Of a stretch of DNA of 48,408 bases, positions 8,348 through 18,213 are shown piece by piece. The stretch covers positions 1-48,408 of the forward strand of contig NZ_PJIZ01000035.1 of the NCBI RefSeq assembly GCF_021596505.1, written 5' to 3'. Source of the stretch: Nostoc sp. CMAA1605 (GTDB taxonomy: Bacteria; Cyanobacteriota; Cyanobacteriia; Cyanobacteriales; Nostocaceae). Under the pieces are notes generated by a model, which was not told the DNA's origin, made no database searches, and saw nothing but the letters and a program-made list of their open reading frames with translations. Numbering within the stretch: position 1 is the first letter of the stretch; each line of letters starts with the position of its first letter. Position numbers and translations under genes: made by a program.

Positions 8348-8499
8348 AAGCTGTTCAGCATATAAGGAAAAATACGAAGACCGCAGGGAGGCAGGGAGCA
8401 GGGTGCAAGGGAGAGGATTTGCAGCTTTTATCAGTATTAATTATGACAGTGGTGGAATTTAGATGAAGATTAGCTTAGACAAGGTAGGATTTTTCTCTA

Positions 8500-8551
8500 T
8501 TTCCAATGCCCAATGCCCAATGCCCAATGCCCAATGCCCAGTCCCCAGTCC
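8500..8551. repeat. CCAATGC heptamer array
   Basis: The unit CCAATGC repeats about six times and changes to CCAGTCC next to the stop codon of the hybrid kinase gene. Read on the minus strand, the array begins exactly at the kinase's TAG stop as GGACTGGGGACTGGG. Confidence 0.8.
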
Positions 8552-11533
8552 CTAATTCTCCACAACATCCGCTAAAGTCTGCAATAACTCCGTTGCCGTG
8601 TAAGGTTTAGAGAGAAATTTAGTAGCACCAACTGCGATCGCTTTTTGTTCATTGGTTGGTAAACCGCTAGTCGCAATGATTTTCACCTGTGGATTCAGGG
8701 CTTTGAGGGTGCGGATAGTGGTTAAACCATCTATGTTGGGCATGAGCATATCGAGTAAGACTACGCTGATGTCGTTTGGTTGTTGGGCATAAAGCGCGAT
8801 CGCCTCAATGCCATCACTCACCACTAGGGTACGATAGTTATAATCTGCTAAGGTTTCCTGTGTGGTTTCTTGAATGATGGTTTCATCATCAGCCACTAAA
8901 ATTAACTCTCCGTGACCCCTGGGTAACTCCGCTTCTATGTTTACCTCTGTGACTGTTCCTGTAGAGATAGGCAAAAACACCCGAAATTCTGTACCTCTAC
9001 CCACCTGACTTGATACTTCTACAAAACCACCGTGGTTTTTGACAATTCCTAAAACTGTGGATAACCCTAAACCCGTACCTTGACCGACTTCTTTCGTGGT
9101 GAAAAAGGGATCAAATATCCGTTCCAAAAATTCTGGCGGAATTCCTGTCCCTGTATCTGCAACTTTCACCAAAACATAGCCGCCTGCACGCGCCTCAAGG
9201 TGCATTCGGGCGTACGTTTCATCAATCAGATGATTTTCGGCTGTAATGGTGAGCATACCACCATTAGGCATGGCATCACGGGCATTAACTACCAAATTCA
9301 TGAACACCTGATCTAATTGGGTGGGATCGGCCTGTACTATCCAGAGTGTATTACTGGGGATATCTGTTTTAATTTCTATGGTTTTAGGAAATGTCTGCTT
9401 CATGACTTTGACTAATTCTTTGAGCAGATGTCCTGGTTGTAACAAAATGCGTTGACCTTCTTTCCCACGGGCAAAGGTGAGAATCTGTTTCACTAAATCA
9501 GAACCACGCTTTGAGCTAGTTTCTAGAGTTTTGAATAATTCTTGAGTCCTTACATCAACATTTTGGCATCTTATGGGTAAAAGTTGGGCAATCATCACGA
9601 TGGGTGCAAAGACATTATTCAAGTCATGGGCAATACCACTAGCTAAAGTTCCGATACTTTCCAACCTTTGGGCGTGGTAGAATTGCTGCTCTAGTTGTTT
9701 TTTCTCAGTGATATCTGTGGAAATACCACAAATACCGTAGGGACAACCATCAGAATCACAAAGAGGAAACTTGATACTCAAATAAGTATGTAGTCCATCA
9801 TCTAGTTCAATTACCTCCTCAGACTGCAAAGGTTTTCCAGATGCGATAATACTTTGATCATTTCTCGTCAATGCTTGAGCGACTTCAGGAGAAAATATTT
9901 CATCATTGGTTTTGTTTTTGACTTCCTCTCGTGTGAGGTGGGTAATTCTTTCAAACTCAGAATTTACTAAAATATGTCTCCCCTGGATGTCTTTGACATA
10001 AATGATAGCTGGGGAGTTATCGATAATTGCTTGTAACCTTTGTTCACTTTCTCTCAAACACGCTTCAGTTTGTTTGCGGCTGGTGATGTCCTGATGCACC
10101 CCAATCATCCGCAATGGCTGACCAGTTTGATCGTAGAAGGCTTTACCTTTACCATTGCCCCAATGTACCGTACCATCACGCCAAACTGTACGGAACTCAA
10201 CATCACAAAGTGTTTGGTCATCAATAGCCTGCTTCAAAGAGTCTTCCACAAATTCACGGTCTTCAGAATGTATGCAATTTAAAAAGGATTGCAAATTGCG
10301 GACAAATGTCTGGGGGTCGAGATCAAATAGTGGAAATATATTCTCAGACCAGATCACTTGATTAGTTTGCAGATTCCAGTCCCAAATTCCTGTATTGGTA
10401 GCTGAAAGTGCTAATTGCAGACGCTGTTCACTTTCTTCTAGAGCTGATTGAGCCTGTTGACGCTCTGCAATTTCTCTGTGTAAGTGAGCATTTGCTTGCA
10501 CTAGTTCTGCTGTGCGTTCTGCGACACGCAATTCTAATTCGACTTGAGCTTGTTTTAATGATACTTCTACCTGTTGACGTTGATTCACCTCTTGTTGTAA
10601 CTGTTGGTTAGCTGTTTGCAGTTGTATGGTTTGCTCATGGCATTTTTGTTGTAGGGTGTGCATGACTCCCAGCATTTCTGAGGGGTTGAGCATTTGCAGG
10701 AGATTGGTTTGGGTAACTAATCCTTGGAGTTCTCCTTGCTCCCCCACCACGACTACACGCCGCACCCCTCGCTGCTGCATCAACTCCTGTACTCTCATCA
10801 AAAAATCACTTGCACTAACACTACATACAGGCCGACTCATGACAACCTCCGCCGGAGTGCGGTCAATATCTAGTGCTTGTAACTGAAAACTGACCATATC
10901 GCGCTCAGTCACCATCCCCACTGGACATAAATGGCGATCGCCTGGCTTTTGTGTAACAATCACTACACAGCTAATCTGGCGATCGCTCATAATTTGCGCC
11001 AGTTCCCGCAAAGATGCAGTAGGTGGTGCGTGAACCACTTGAGTTACCATCACCTCTGCGACAGTGCGAAATTTCAACCAGTGCGCTGGCTCAATCACCT
11101 GACGTATTCCGTCTTGGGTAATCAGTCCCACTAACTCACCCTTGGCATTAACTATGGGTAAGTGGCGAATTCGATGATGACCCATGAATAGTAAAGCAGT
11201 TAAGGCATTATCCTCTGGAGTAGGAGTCAGAGTGATCACTTGCTTTGTCATCACTTCCCCAATTCTGACACCAGATAAATTCTGACCTGAAGCAATTACC
11301 CTAACTACATCTTTAAGTGTGAATATACCTATTAATCTTTTGCCTTCAACAATCAAAATACAACTAACTTGAGGTTGTTGGGGTGAATTTCCTGCCCCTA
11401 AACTACGATCAACACCTACTCGATTCATTAAATCAATCACATCAATCAACAACCTATCTGATGTGACAGTAAGAGGAGCATCTTCCATTACCTGCTCTAA
11501 AGTAGGCAAATCAACGGCATAGATTAAATTCAT
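8552..11533 (-). CDS. CBS-PAS hybrid sensor histidine kinase / response regulator
   Basis: The 993-residue cytoplasmic protein contains four CBS motifs in two pairs (about 14-145 and 155-285). A coiled coil (295-370), PAS domain 1 with PAC (365-485) and PAS domain 2 (495-612) follow. HisKA carries His636 ([10 protein letters not shown]), and the ATPase domain has the N box ([10 protein letters not shown], 746-755) and GxGxG (GQGTGLGL). The C-terminal receiver has acidic Asp882/Asp883, Asp928 (VVLLDMLMP) and Lys976. CBS pairs usually bind adenosyl ligands, so energy or nucleotide state may be sensed along with PAS ligands. The receiver suggests a phosphorelay or feedback step. No partner regulator is adjacent. 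The stop TAG opens a repeat array. Confidence 0.92.
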   Translation of the reverse strand: MNLIYAVDLPTLEQVMEDAPLTVTSDRLLIDVIDLMNRVGVDRSLGAGNSPQQPQVSCILIVEGKRLIGIFTLKDVVRVIASGQNLSGVRIGEVMTKQVITLTPTPEDNALTALLFMGHHRIRHLPIVNAKGELVGLITQDGIRQVIEPAHWLKFRTVAEVMVTQVVHAPPTASLRELAQIMSDRQISCVVIVTQKPGDRHLCPVGMVTERDMVSFQLQALDIDRTPAEVVMSRPVCSVSASDFLMRVQELMQQRGVRRVVVVGEQGELQGLVTQTNLLQMLNPSEMLGVMHTLQQKCHEQTIQLQTANQQLQQEVNQRQQVEVSLKQAQVELELRVAERTAELVQANAHLHREIAERQQAQSALEESEQRLQLALSATNTGIWDWNLQTNQVIWSENIFPLFDLDPQTFVRNLQSFLNCIHSEDREFVEDSLKQAIDDQTLCDVEFRTVWRDGTVHWGNGKGKAFYDQTGQPLRMIGVHQDITSRKQTEACLRESEQRLQAIIDNSPAIIYVKDIQGRHILVNSEFERITHLTREEVKNKTNDEIFSPEVAQALTRNDQSIIASGKPLQSEEVIELDDGLHTYLSIKFPLCDSDGCPYGICGISTDITEKKQLEQQFYHAQRLESIGTLASGIAHDLNNVFAPIVMIAQLLPIRCQNVDVRTQELFKTLETSSKRGSDLVKQILTFARGKEGQRILLQPGHLLKELVKVMKQTFPKTIEIKTDIPSNTLWIVQADPTQLDQVFMNLVVNARDAMPNGGMLTITAENHLIDETYARMHLEARAGGYVLVKVADTGTGIPPEFLERIFDPFFTTKEVGQGTGLGLSTVLGIVKNHGGFVEVSSQVGRGTEFRVFLPISTGTVTEVNIEAELPRGHGELILVADDETIIQETTQETLADYNYRTLVVSDGIEAIALYAQQPNDISVVLLDMLMPNIDGLTTIRTLKALNPQVKIIATSGLPTNEQKAIAVGATKFLSKPYTATELLQTLADVVEN

Positions 11534-11854
11534 GCTGCACGAAATATTTTACTCAAAATCTAAAAAATCAACTGAAAGTCATAAATTTCGATCATGTCAT
11601 GGTTAGCCGAATGTGCTAACCAAAGCTGATACCGATGTTATTTTTCAGATGCGCTTGCAGCTAAGTTTGCTAATATTATCTTGCCAATGGATATTTTTTA
11701 TAAGTAATACAGATATTAACCACAGCCCTTTCACTATAGCGTTTTCTGGCCTACTAATGTACAAACCGATCTGCGTGCTATCTGTGGTTAATTATTGTTG
11801 TTTTTACCCCTCGACGGTAAGAAATCTTATGTGGCTAGTATTACTAATCTTACC
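11534..11854. other. Intergenic stretch without an assignable gene
   Basis: About 320 bp separate the kinase start from the helicase stop. Plus-strand reading gives an 87-residue frame starting at 11613 with no family resemblance and no good ribosome-binding site. The segment must hold the kinase promoter on the minus strand. I see no hairpin or repeat of note. Confidence 0.5.
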
Positions 11855-13333
11855 TCAGATATCTAACAAACCATAACGTTTTTGTAAATTTAGCAGTTTG
11901 ATTCGCGCTTCACCCGCATTATCAGCCAAATCAGCAAATTCGACAAATCGTCGTAGTTCCTTTCTTAACAGATTCCGTTCTACTTCTATGGTTTCTCTAT
12001 CCAAATCAGGAGGCAGGACAATCATATCAAATATAGTAGCTCGTTCTTTTTGGGGATGGGGACGTAAAACTCTCCCCCTTCTTTGAATAAATTGGCGCGG
12101 ATTACCAGAACTCGATAAAATCACAGCCGTTTGCATCGCTGGAATGTCTACCCCTTCATCTAAACAGCGAATTGCCACTAAACCCTGTAATTCGCCATTT
12201 TCAAATTGATGACGTAAGATTTCTCTTTCTGCTAAAGGTGTTTGGGCTGTGTAGGTACTAACTTTATAGCCTAATTCTCTGCCCAAAATTTTAGCTACGG
12301 CTTTGAGTTGTCGCAAAGAAGAACGTTGACCTGTCTCTAGTGAACCATCACTACAATAAAATAGTGTGTGGGTAGTATCGCGGCGATTAGCCATTAATTG
12401 ACGCAGGGCATTTAATTTATTACTAGCTGCGCCAATTAATCTCGCCCTTTGCATTAATAATGGCTTTAAATCTGCAATATCTTCAAAATTATTCGAGTCC
12501 TTAATTTCTTTGTCTCGATATAGTATGGATCTGCCAATTTTTTTAGTTAACTTTAAATAAGCAATACTTTCTGCTTCTGTTAATTCCACCAATATGGGAT
12601 AATATAAATAATGTACCAAAGCTCCTTGAGAAATTGCATCCCTCAACGTAAACTCCGGCTGTAAAACTGCCCCAAAATAATCAAATAAAGATTGTGTACC
12701 ATCATCATCAAAATACCTTTCTGGCGTAGCCGATAAAGCCAACCTCAAACCCACGCTTCTAGGTAGACTTTCCTCTAACTTCGGTGCGCCTAAATTATGG
12801 GCTTCATCGCCAATAATTAATGTTTTGATAGGAAAATACTTGAGTTGTGATTGTAATCCCTCACCAATTAATGTGGAGTTAGTTGTAATTACCGTGATGA
12901 AGCCTTGAGAATGAGAACGCAGATTGTAAAGTTGAGTAGAAAGTTGACTTTGCCAATTGCGGACATTCTCAAAAGCTAAAATCGGTTGCAAATTAAACTT
13001 TTCACATTCCCGCGCCCATTGGGTGACAAGATGGCGGTAGGGACAAACCACCAACAACATCTGCAAATTAATTTGTTGGTAAAGTTCACAAGCTATAGCC
13101 AGTGCAGTAATAGTCTTACCACTACCAGTGGCCATTTTCAGCGTACCTCTGCCGTGATTAGCAAACCAGTTAGTAATAGCTTGTCGCTGATAAGGGCGTA
13201 ATTGCAGAGATACCGGCATCATAGGGCATCCTGGTAATGGCTGAGTTTGATAACTCCCCCCACTTTCCTTAACAAATGGCACCGTTAAGCGAAAACTAGG
13301 AGGTAGCTGCACTGAATTTAGCGTCAGGTACAT
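11855..13333 (-). CDS. Superfamily 2 helicase of the DNA phosphorothioation-system restriction type
   Basis: The 492-residue protein has a DEAD/DEAH-like core: Walker A MATGSGKT (67-74), motif II GDEAH (175-179 region), motif III LSATPER and motif VI QRRGRVLRPHP near 420. Length and N-terminus match the cyanobacterial family named DNA phosphorothioation system restriction enzyme, related to the helicase half of ResIII-type enzymes. No nuclease domain is obvious, so restriction activity would need a partner. It lies immediately downstream of lexA and may be co-transcribed with it. The DndD-like gene 4 kb further on is a plausible functional relative. Confidence 0.75.
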   Translation of the reverse strand: MYLTLNSVQLPPSFRLTVPFVKESGGSYQTQPLPGCPMMPVSLQLRPYQRQAITNWFANHGRGTLKMATGSGKTITALAIACELYQQINLQMLLVVCPYRHLVTQWARECEKFNLQPILAFENVRNWQSQLSTQLYNLRSHSQGFITVITTNSTLIGEGLQSQLKYFPIKTLIIGDEAHNLGAPKLEESLPRSVGLRLALSATPERYFDDDGTQSLFDYFGAVLQPEFTLRDAISQGALVHYLYYPILVELTEAESIAYLKLTKKIGRSILYRDKEIKDSNNFEDIADLKPLLMQRARLIGAASNKLNALRQLMANRRDTTHTLFYCSDGSLETGQRSSLRQLKAVAKILGRELGYKVSTYTAQTPLAEREILRHQFENGELQGLVAIRCLDEGVDIPAMQTAVILSSSGNPRQFIQRRGRVLRPHPQKERATIFDMIVLPPDLDRETIEVERNLLRKELRRFVEFADLADNAGEARIKLLNLQKRYGLLDI

Positions 13334-13334
13334 A

Positions 13335-13500
13335 AAAATTCAAAATTCAAAATTCAAAATTCAAAATACATTTTGGGCATTGGGCATCGGGCATCGGGCA
13401 TCGGGCATTGGGCATCGGGCATTGGGCATCGGGATAAAATCTACCTTGTCTACCTTGTCTACCTTGTCTACCTTGTCTACCTTGTCTACCTTGTCCCCAA
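13335..13500. repeat. AATTCAA, CATCGGG and TACCTTGTC tandem arrays overlapping the lexA 3' end
   Basis: Three arrays follow each other: AAAATTC units (13335-13367), GGGCATC/GGGCATT units (13374-13432) and six CTACCTTGT units (13440-13495), ending in CCCCAATCCCCAGTCCCC. They are read through by the lexA frame and translate as GRQ and CPMPDA repeats. Confidence 0.85.
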
Positions 13501-14126
13501 TCCCCAGTCCCCATTCCCCACTCACATATAACCCGCCAAACACCGACAAGAGAACCTTGCACCTCTACTTGCATGGCTGCAACTTCGATGGGGTTGTATT
13601 TGGCGTTAGCGGGTTTGAGGGTAACGCGATCGCCACTACGATAAAAACGTTTTAATGTAGTACCATAGCCATCCACTCGCGCCGCTACAATCGTGCCATT
13701 TTTTAAATGTTCCGGTTCAGGAACTGGACGCAAAAATACTAAATCCCCATCACTAATTAAATCCTCAATCATACTATCCCCCGCTACCCGTAAAGCATAG
13801 GTTTGTGGCGGTAAAATTAGATTGGAAAAATCAATATGCTCTACAGCATCAGTAAAAGGATCTATTAAACCCCCCGCCGCAATGGTTCCTAAAACGGGTA
13901 TACCTTGCTTCAAAGCTTGTAAAATTCTAATGGTTCTCGCTTTCCCTTCTGTCCATTCAATGTATCCTTTATTGCGTAAATGTTCTAAACGACTTTGAAT
14001 TGGTGCTGGCGATTTTAAATTCATCGCTTGCATCATTTGGCGAATCGAAGGTGAATGCTGATGTGTTCTGATATATTCAGCTAACCATTCATAAAGTTCT
14101 TGTTGCGCTTGAGTGAGTCTTTCCAT
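13347..14126 (-). CDS. lexA: LexA repressor with repeat-encoded C-terminal extension
   Basis: The 259-residue protein has a winged-helix DNA-binding domain (1-68), then a peptidase S24 domain. Its self-cleavage site is Ala84-Gly85 (TIAAGG), and the catalytic dyad is Ser118 (GDSM) and Lys159 (TTLKRF). All key residues are kept, so RecA-stimulated self-cleavage is expected. In cyanobacteria LexA controls SOS and also carbon and redox genes. The normal protein is about 200 residues; here residues from about 203 onward (GTGDWGQ, GRQ repeats, CPMPDA repeats) come from tandem repeats. The extension ends 13 bp before the helicase gene. A LexA box precedes the start. Confidence 0.93.
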   Translation of the reverse strand: MERLTQAQQELYEWLAEYIRTHQHSPSIRQMMQAMNLKSPAPIQSRLEHLRNKGYIEWTEGKARTIRILQALKQGIPVLGTIAAGGLIDPFTDAVEHIDFSNLILPPQTYALRVAGDSMIEDLISDGDLVFLRPVPEPEHLKNGTIVAARVDGYGTTLKRFYRSGDRVTLKPANAKYNPIEVAAMQVEVQGSLVGVWRVICEWGMGTGDWGQGRQGRQGRQGRQGRQGRFYPDAQCPMPNARCPMPDAQCPKCILNFEF

Positions 14127-14159
14127 ACAATTAATGAGGGATGTAAATATAAATGTCCC

Positions 14160-14175
14160 TAGAACATTAGTACTA
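14160..14175 (-). promoter_or_regulatory. LexA box of lexA (autoregulation)
   Basis: The minus strand reads TAGTACTAATGTTCTA 34 bp upstream of the lexA start. It fits the Anabaena-type LexA consensus RGTACNNNDGTWCB at every defined position. It implies that LexA represses its own operon, which could include the downstream helicase. Confidence 0.85.
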
Positions 14176-14211
14176 TAAAAAACCTCTAATCACAAGATAA
14201 AAATAAAAATT

Positions 14212-14320
14212 AGTCAATAGTCAATAGTCAATAGTCAGTAGGGGCGGACTCTGTTAGAAGTTCACGTTTAAAAACAGATGTTTTGGTGAAACCTGCCCGT
14301 ATATTAGTCAATAGTTGAAA
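14212..14320. repeat. AGTCAAT heptamers in the lexA-argF interval
   Basis: AGTCAAT repeats about four times at 14212-14237 and recurs once near 14307. Between them is a single-copy segment with no recognisable gene. The rest of the interval up to 14432 is AT-rich. Confidence 0.6.
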
Positions 14321-14432
14321 AATCTACCTTTTTTATGGTTGTGTTTGCTTGTAAATGAACAAAATTAAATTCAAAGGCAAAAGAAAATCAGATTATCTTG
14401 CTTTTGCCTTTTTAATTTTGACTTTTAACTTT

Positions 14433-15353
14433 TCAATCAGCACCTAAGATACTGGCTAACAAAGCCTTTTGTGCGTGTAGGCGATTTTCCGCCTGATCCC
14501 AAATGCGTGAGTGTGAACCTTCCATTACTGCTTCGGTAATTTCTTCCCCACGATGGGCGGGTAAACAGTGTAAAACAATCGCCTCTGGGTCAGCGAGACT
14601 CAATAACTCTTCAGAAATCTGATATGGTTGGAAAATAGGAAAGCGATCGCCTGCTTCTGCTTCTTGTCCCATACTTGCCCAAACATCAGTGTAGAGTACA
14701 GATGCGCCCTTTGTGGCTAAGTGTGGATCATGAGTAATTAACACCTCAGTTTTATCTCCTGCGATCGCCCTTGTTTGCTCTACAATGTGAGGGTCTGGTT
14801 CATAACCTTGGGGAGTGGCGATTCTGACGTTCATTCCCGCCAAAGCACAACCCAATAGCAAAGAATTAGCAACATTATTACCATCACCAACGTAGGTTAA
14901 TGTTAACCCTGCCAGAGTGCCGAAACATTCCTGCACAGTTAATAAATCAGCTAATATTTGGCAAGGATGTTCTAAATCTGTCAGAGCATTAATCACAGGA
15001 ATTTTGGCATAGTCAGCAAAAGTTTCCAACTCCTGTTGAGCAAAGGTGCGAATTGCCAGAATATCTAAATAGCGATCTAATACTCGTGCGGTATCTTGTA
15101 CAGGTTCGCCCCGACTAACTTGAGTGACATTAGGATTGAGGTCAATAACTTGTCCACCCAATTGATACATCGCCACTGTAAAGCTAACCCTTGTGCGAGT
15201 TGAAGCCTTAGAAAACAACAAACCCAAGACTTTATTGCACCGCAATTGCAATTTTTGCGATTTCAATTGAGTCGCCAATTGCAGAAGTTCCTGAAGTTCC
15301 GTAGGATTCAAGTCTGCCAGACCTAATAAATCTCTTCCAATCAATGCTGCCAT
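14433..15353 (-). CDS. argF: Ornithine carbamoyltransferase
   Basis: ArgF makes citrulline from ornithine and carbamoyl phosphate in arginine synthesis; it also matters for cyanophycin-based nitrogen storage. The 306-residue enzyme carries the carbamoyl-phosphate site STRTR (51-55), HPCQ (in DLEHPCQILADL) and the ornithine-site HCLP (VLHCLPAHRGEE). Length is normal. Its upstream region begins with the GGGGACT repeat array only 28 bp before the ATG, so the leader or promoter is embedded in repeats. Confidence 0.96.
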   Translation of the reverse strand: MAALIGRDLLGLADLNPTELQELLQLATQLKSQKLQLRCNKVLGLLFSKASTRTRVSFTVAMYQLGGQVIDLNPNVTQVSRGEPVQDTARVLDRYLDILAIRTFAQQELETFADYAKIPVINALTDLEHPCQILADLLTVQECFGTLAGLTLTYVGDGNNVANSLLLGCALAGMNVRIATPQGYEPDPHIVEQTRAIAGDKTEVLITHDPHLATKGASVLYTDVWASMGQEAEAGDRFPIFQPYQISEELLSLADPEAIVLHCLPAHRGEEITEAVMEGSHSRIWDQAENRLHAQKALLASILGAD

Positions 15354-15380
15354 ATGTTATTGATGTGTAAAAAATAATTA

Positions 15381-15548
15381 TATGGTGATTGGGGACTGGG
15401 GATTGGGGATTGGGGATTGGGGACTGGGGACTGGGGACTGGGGAATAGGGACTGGGGACTGGGGACTGGGGACTGGGGACTGGGGACTGGGGACTGGGGA
15501 CTGGGGACTGGGGATTTGGGATTTGGGATTTGGGAGACAAGGTAGACA
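15381..15548. repeat. Long GGGGACT heptamer array upstream of argF
   Basis: GGGGATT and GGGGACT units repeat about twenty times from about 15383 to 15516, followed by three GGGATTT units and a GACAAGGTAGACAAGG tail. Four-G runs every seven bases make the + strand a strong G-quadruplex candidate. Frames through it on either strand are artefacts. Confidence 0.9.
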
Positions 15549-15619
15549 AGGGAGATTTTACCCTAATGTTCCCATGCCCAATGCCCCATGCCCTATTCCC
15601 CACTGTAAGTCTGCAATTG

Positions 15620-16912
15620 TTATCTAGACACATCAACAATTGATTTTTGTTCACTCAAGGGTTCGGTTTTATCTAAAGTGGGTCTTCTTTGACCTATGAC
15701 ATCAAAGAATAAATCTTCATAACTCTCTATAGCTTGTTCAAAAGCAAACTTCTCTAACGCAAACTGTCTACCTTGATGCCCTAATTTTGCGGACAAGTCA
15801 GCATTATTGTACAATTCCAAAACTGCTGCTGCTAATGCTTCTGGTGACTCTGGTTCGACAATTAGACCACCACCACTTTCTGTAATGACTTTGGCTGCTG
15901 TCCCATTATCTGGAACTGATCCCACTACCGGACGACCAGCCGCTAATAATAGAGGAATCTTAGAAGGCATATTAAAGGAAATCACATTGCTTTTTTGGAC
16001 AATCAAACCCACATCAGCCGTAGCTAACATTTGCGGTAATTGTTCTCTCGGTTGTAGGGGTAGAAGTAAAACATTATCTGCACCACAGGCTAAACAATGT
16101 TTTTGTAATCTTTCTAAAGCCTTAGATTCCCCCACAATCACAAAACTAATGTCGGGAATATGACGCAAACAAGCTGCGGCTGCAACTACCGTTTCTAAAC
16201 CTTGGGTGAGGGCGATGTTACCAGAGTACATCACCACAAATTTACCATTTAGTCGATGATTGCTTCTCCAAGAGTTGTTTTTGTTTAAGGGGCGAATAAA
16301 ATTCACGTCTACCCAATTGGGAATACATACCATCTTTTGGGGGTTGACTCCCTTCTTAACTAAATTCTCTAAAAACCCATCAGCAATCACACTAATTTTA
16401 GTAGCATAGCGATAAGCAAATTTTTCTATAGCTTCACAAAACTGAATCATTCGCTTGTTCGTCATCAGTCCGACACGAATTGCGGCTTCTGGCAGAATAT
16501 CTTGGACATTCAGCACTACAGGACATCCATACAAGCGACCTAGTAAAGTTGCGGGAAGGGAAACTAACAGTGGCGGGACTGTGAGGAGAATGACATCAGG
16601 CCGCTTGCCTCTGAACGCTTGGGGTAAACTGGTGAATATAAAACTTAATTCCAGCAGTAAGCGATCTATTAAATTGGGTTTAGATTTAATTCGTAAGTAA
16701 CTGCGCTGGATAGTCACGCCATTCTTTTTTTCTGTTACATACCATTTACCCTGATATTCCTTGTAAATTTCCCGTTGGGGATAGTTAGGCATTCCTGTAA
16801 TTACCCTCACTTGATGCCCTCTTGTCACTAAACCTTCTGCTAGTTCCGTGATTAAAGGTGCAATGCCTATAGGTTCAGGGTAATAGTTGTAAGAATAAAT
16901 CAGAATGTGCAT
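15620..16912 (-). CDS. WcaI-like family 4 glycosyltransferase
   Basis: The 430-residue protein has a GT-B fold. The N-terminal [20 protein letters not shown] and [17 protein letters not shown] match colanic-acid-type WcaI glycosyltransferases. The C-terminal sugar-nucleotide domain shows [17 protein letters not shown] and the E-x7-E-like [17 protein letters not shown] region near 320. It probably transfers a sugar to a lipid-linked exopolysaccharide or envelope glycan. No other polysaccharide genes are adjacent. The extreme C-terminus (after DVIGQRR) is low in conservation features. Confidence 0.88.
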   Translation of the reverse strand: MHILIYSYNYYPEPIGIAPLITELAEGLVTRGHQVRVITGMPNYPQREIYKEYQGKWYVTEKKNGVTIQRSYLRIKSKPNLIDRLLLELSFIFTSLPQAFRGKRPDVILLTVPPLLVSLPATLLGRLYGCPVVLNVQDILPEAAIRVGLMTNKRMIQFCEAIEKFAYRYATKISVIADGFLENLVKKGVNPQKMVCIPNWVDVNFIRPLNKNNSWRSNHRLNGKFVVMYSGNIALTQGLETVVAAAACLRHIPDISFVIVGESKALERLQKHCLACGADNVLLLPLQPREQLPQMLATADVGLIVQKSNVISFNMPSKIPLLLAAGRPVVGSVPDNGTAAKVITESGGGLIVEPESPEALAAAVLELYNNADLSAKLGHQGRQFALEKFAFEQAIESYEDLFFDVIGQRRPTLDKTEPLSEQKSIVDVSR

Positions 16913-17390
16913 GAGATTTTAATAAAAATTTTTGCTAAATGTACCTTTGAGAATATCAGTTGTGTGGATATCAGCTAAGTTTTCATAATTTTAGTTATAA
17001 TTTTTTTGCAACAGCTTCGCACTTGAAGATAGTCGATAAATAAAGTACGTGGCTACTATGATGCTTTTCCGTGAAAAGACGTATAAGTTAATTGGTTTGT
17101 TGCCTCAGATAAATCACTTGTCAGTATGAATATTAACTAATTGCTAATTTCCCAGATGAGTAGTGATTGTGTGTGGTATGGTCAAATTTTACAGTTTTCT
17201 GATACTGTTGATCTTTAGTGGTATTTTATTCTTCAAAAAAATTGTAACTTTATATCCGTAAATTATAGTGTTTATACGGTTAGTTCATCAAATCTTTAAC
17301 AATTTTCTGCAAATTTTCATTTTAAAGTTAAGATTCTATGTAAACAGTATTACTTACAAATTTGTCTGGTGAATAACATCAGTGTGTATA
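16913..17390. other. AT-rich intergenic region without a supportable gene
   Basis: About 480 bp upstream of the glycosyltransferase gene contain no ORF longer than about 25 codons and no tandem array. It must contain the glycosyltransferase promoter on the minus strand. Confidence 0.5.
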
Positions 17391-17423
17391 AAAAACTCTA
17401 TCCTTCAGATGGATAGAGTTTTT
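17391..17423 (-). terminator. Terminator downstream of the secreted protein gene
   Basis: AAAAACTCTATCC (17391-17403) and GGATAGAGTTTTT (17411-17423) are perfect inverted repeats around a 7-nt loop, with T-runs available on both strands. It lies 53 bp past the stop of the minus-strand gene at 17477. Confidence 0.9.
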
Positions 17424-17476
17424 TATTGCTGGTCATTAATCGTGTAAAAAATTAATTGTGTGGACGGAGGATGATC

Positions 17477-17911
17477 TTACTCAACATAAATGGCAATTCT
17501 TGTGCCATTTTCCAGTTCACCCAGGCATCCTATACCATCTGAGCGACTAAACCCGCATCTAATGGACGCATCCCATTCGTCTATAATCGAGTTTCCTTGT
17601 TGAAAAGCCACTTGATTGACGTAAAAATCCTGACCATCGGCAACATTAGCGAGTTGAGCGCGACTCAGTATCAGAATAAAACAATATCGTGTAGAACATA
17701 GTTTGAGGTTGGCACTAGCATTACTGAATGCACCCATGACCCCATAATCACAAGTATATCGTTCGCCGTTAATCGCAATATTACAATTAGTAGTATTAAA
17801 GCTGCGATGATAGCGGAAATCTTGGGCTGGTCTTGCTAATGTCGGGCTAGCATTCAGGCTCAATAGACCCACGGAAGTCAGCACAGATGCTGCTAGTTTT
17901 TTTAACATCAT
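17477..17911 (-). CDS. Small secreted cysteine-containing protein, unknown function
   Basis: The chosen ATG (MMLKKLAASV) follows an AAGGGGAAC ribosome-binding site; a longer frame begins at 17926. The 144-residue product has a signal peptide ending near LNASPTLA, with cleavage after ALA-like TLA. The mature part has six cysteines (TNCN, YTCDY, KLCSTRYC, IRCG, GCLG), so three disulfides are possible in the periplasm or outside. I do not recognise the family. It is monocistronic with its own terminator. Confidence 0.6.
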   Translation of the reverse strand: MMLKKLAASVLTSVGLLSLNASPTLARPAQDFRYHRSFNTTNCNIAINGERYTCDYGVMGAFSNASANLKLCSTRYCFILILSRAQLANVADGQDFYVNQVAFQQGNSIIDEWDASIRCGFSRSDGIGCLGELENGTRIAIYVE

Positions 17912-18213
17912 TGTTCCCCTTGTCACAATCTTCTTGATGGGTGATGCAAGCTTATGGCTTCCATAATTGTGTTTCTCTATTACTTACGTATTTTTACGAG
18001 GATAGTTACAAAAATTTATGTTTGCTCTATGTCATAAACTACGTTAACGGGGAATGGGGAATTGGCAATTGTCTTTTTCTCACCTGCACCTCCTTACCTT
18101 GCAGCCTGCTTTTTTCCATCGACAAACAGTAGCTTGGCATAGTCCACCTCAGCATGATGGCGAGGTAAACTGTTGGAATTGACCAATGAAAGTTAAGCTA
18201 CGCAACCTTAAAT

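Noticed and set aside
8161..8361. 66-codon minus ORF
   Set aside because: It reads through the MITE-like element and has no ribosome-binding site.
11613..11876. 87-codon plus ORF between kinase and helicase
   Set aside because: No family resemblance, no ribosome-binding site, and its end overlaps the helicase gene.
13361..13655. Alternative ORFs in the lexA 3' region
   Set aside because: They are repeat translations in other frames; only the lexA frame joins to a conserved protein.
15381..15548. Possible CRISPR array
   Set aside because: Units are 7 bases and adjacent with no spacers; no array in the window has spacer-repeat periodicity and no cas gene is present.
15232..15654. Frames through the GGGGACT array (140 codons minus, 81 codons plus)
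   Set aside because: Pure repeat translation (SPQSPVP and GDWGLGT); the minus frame also overlaps argF.
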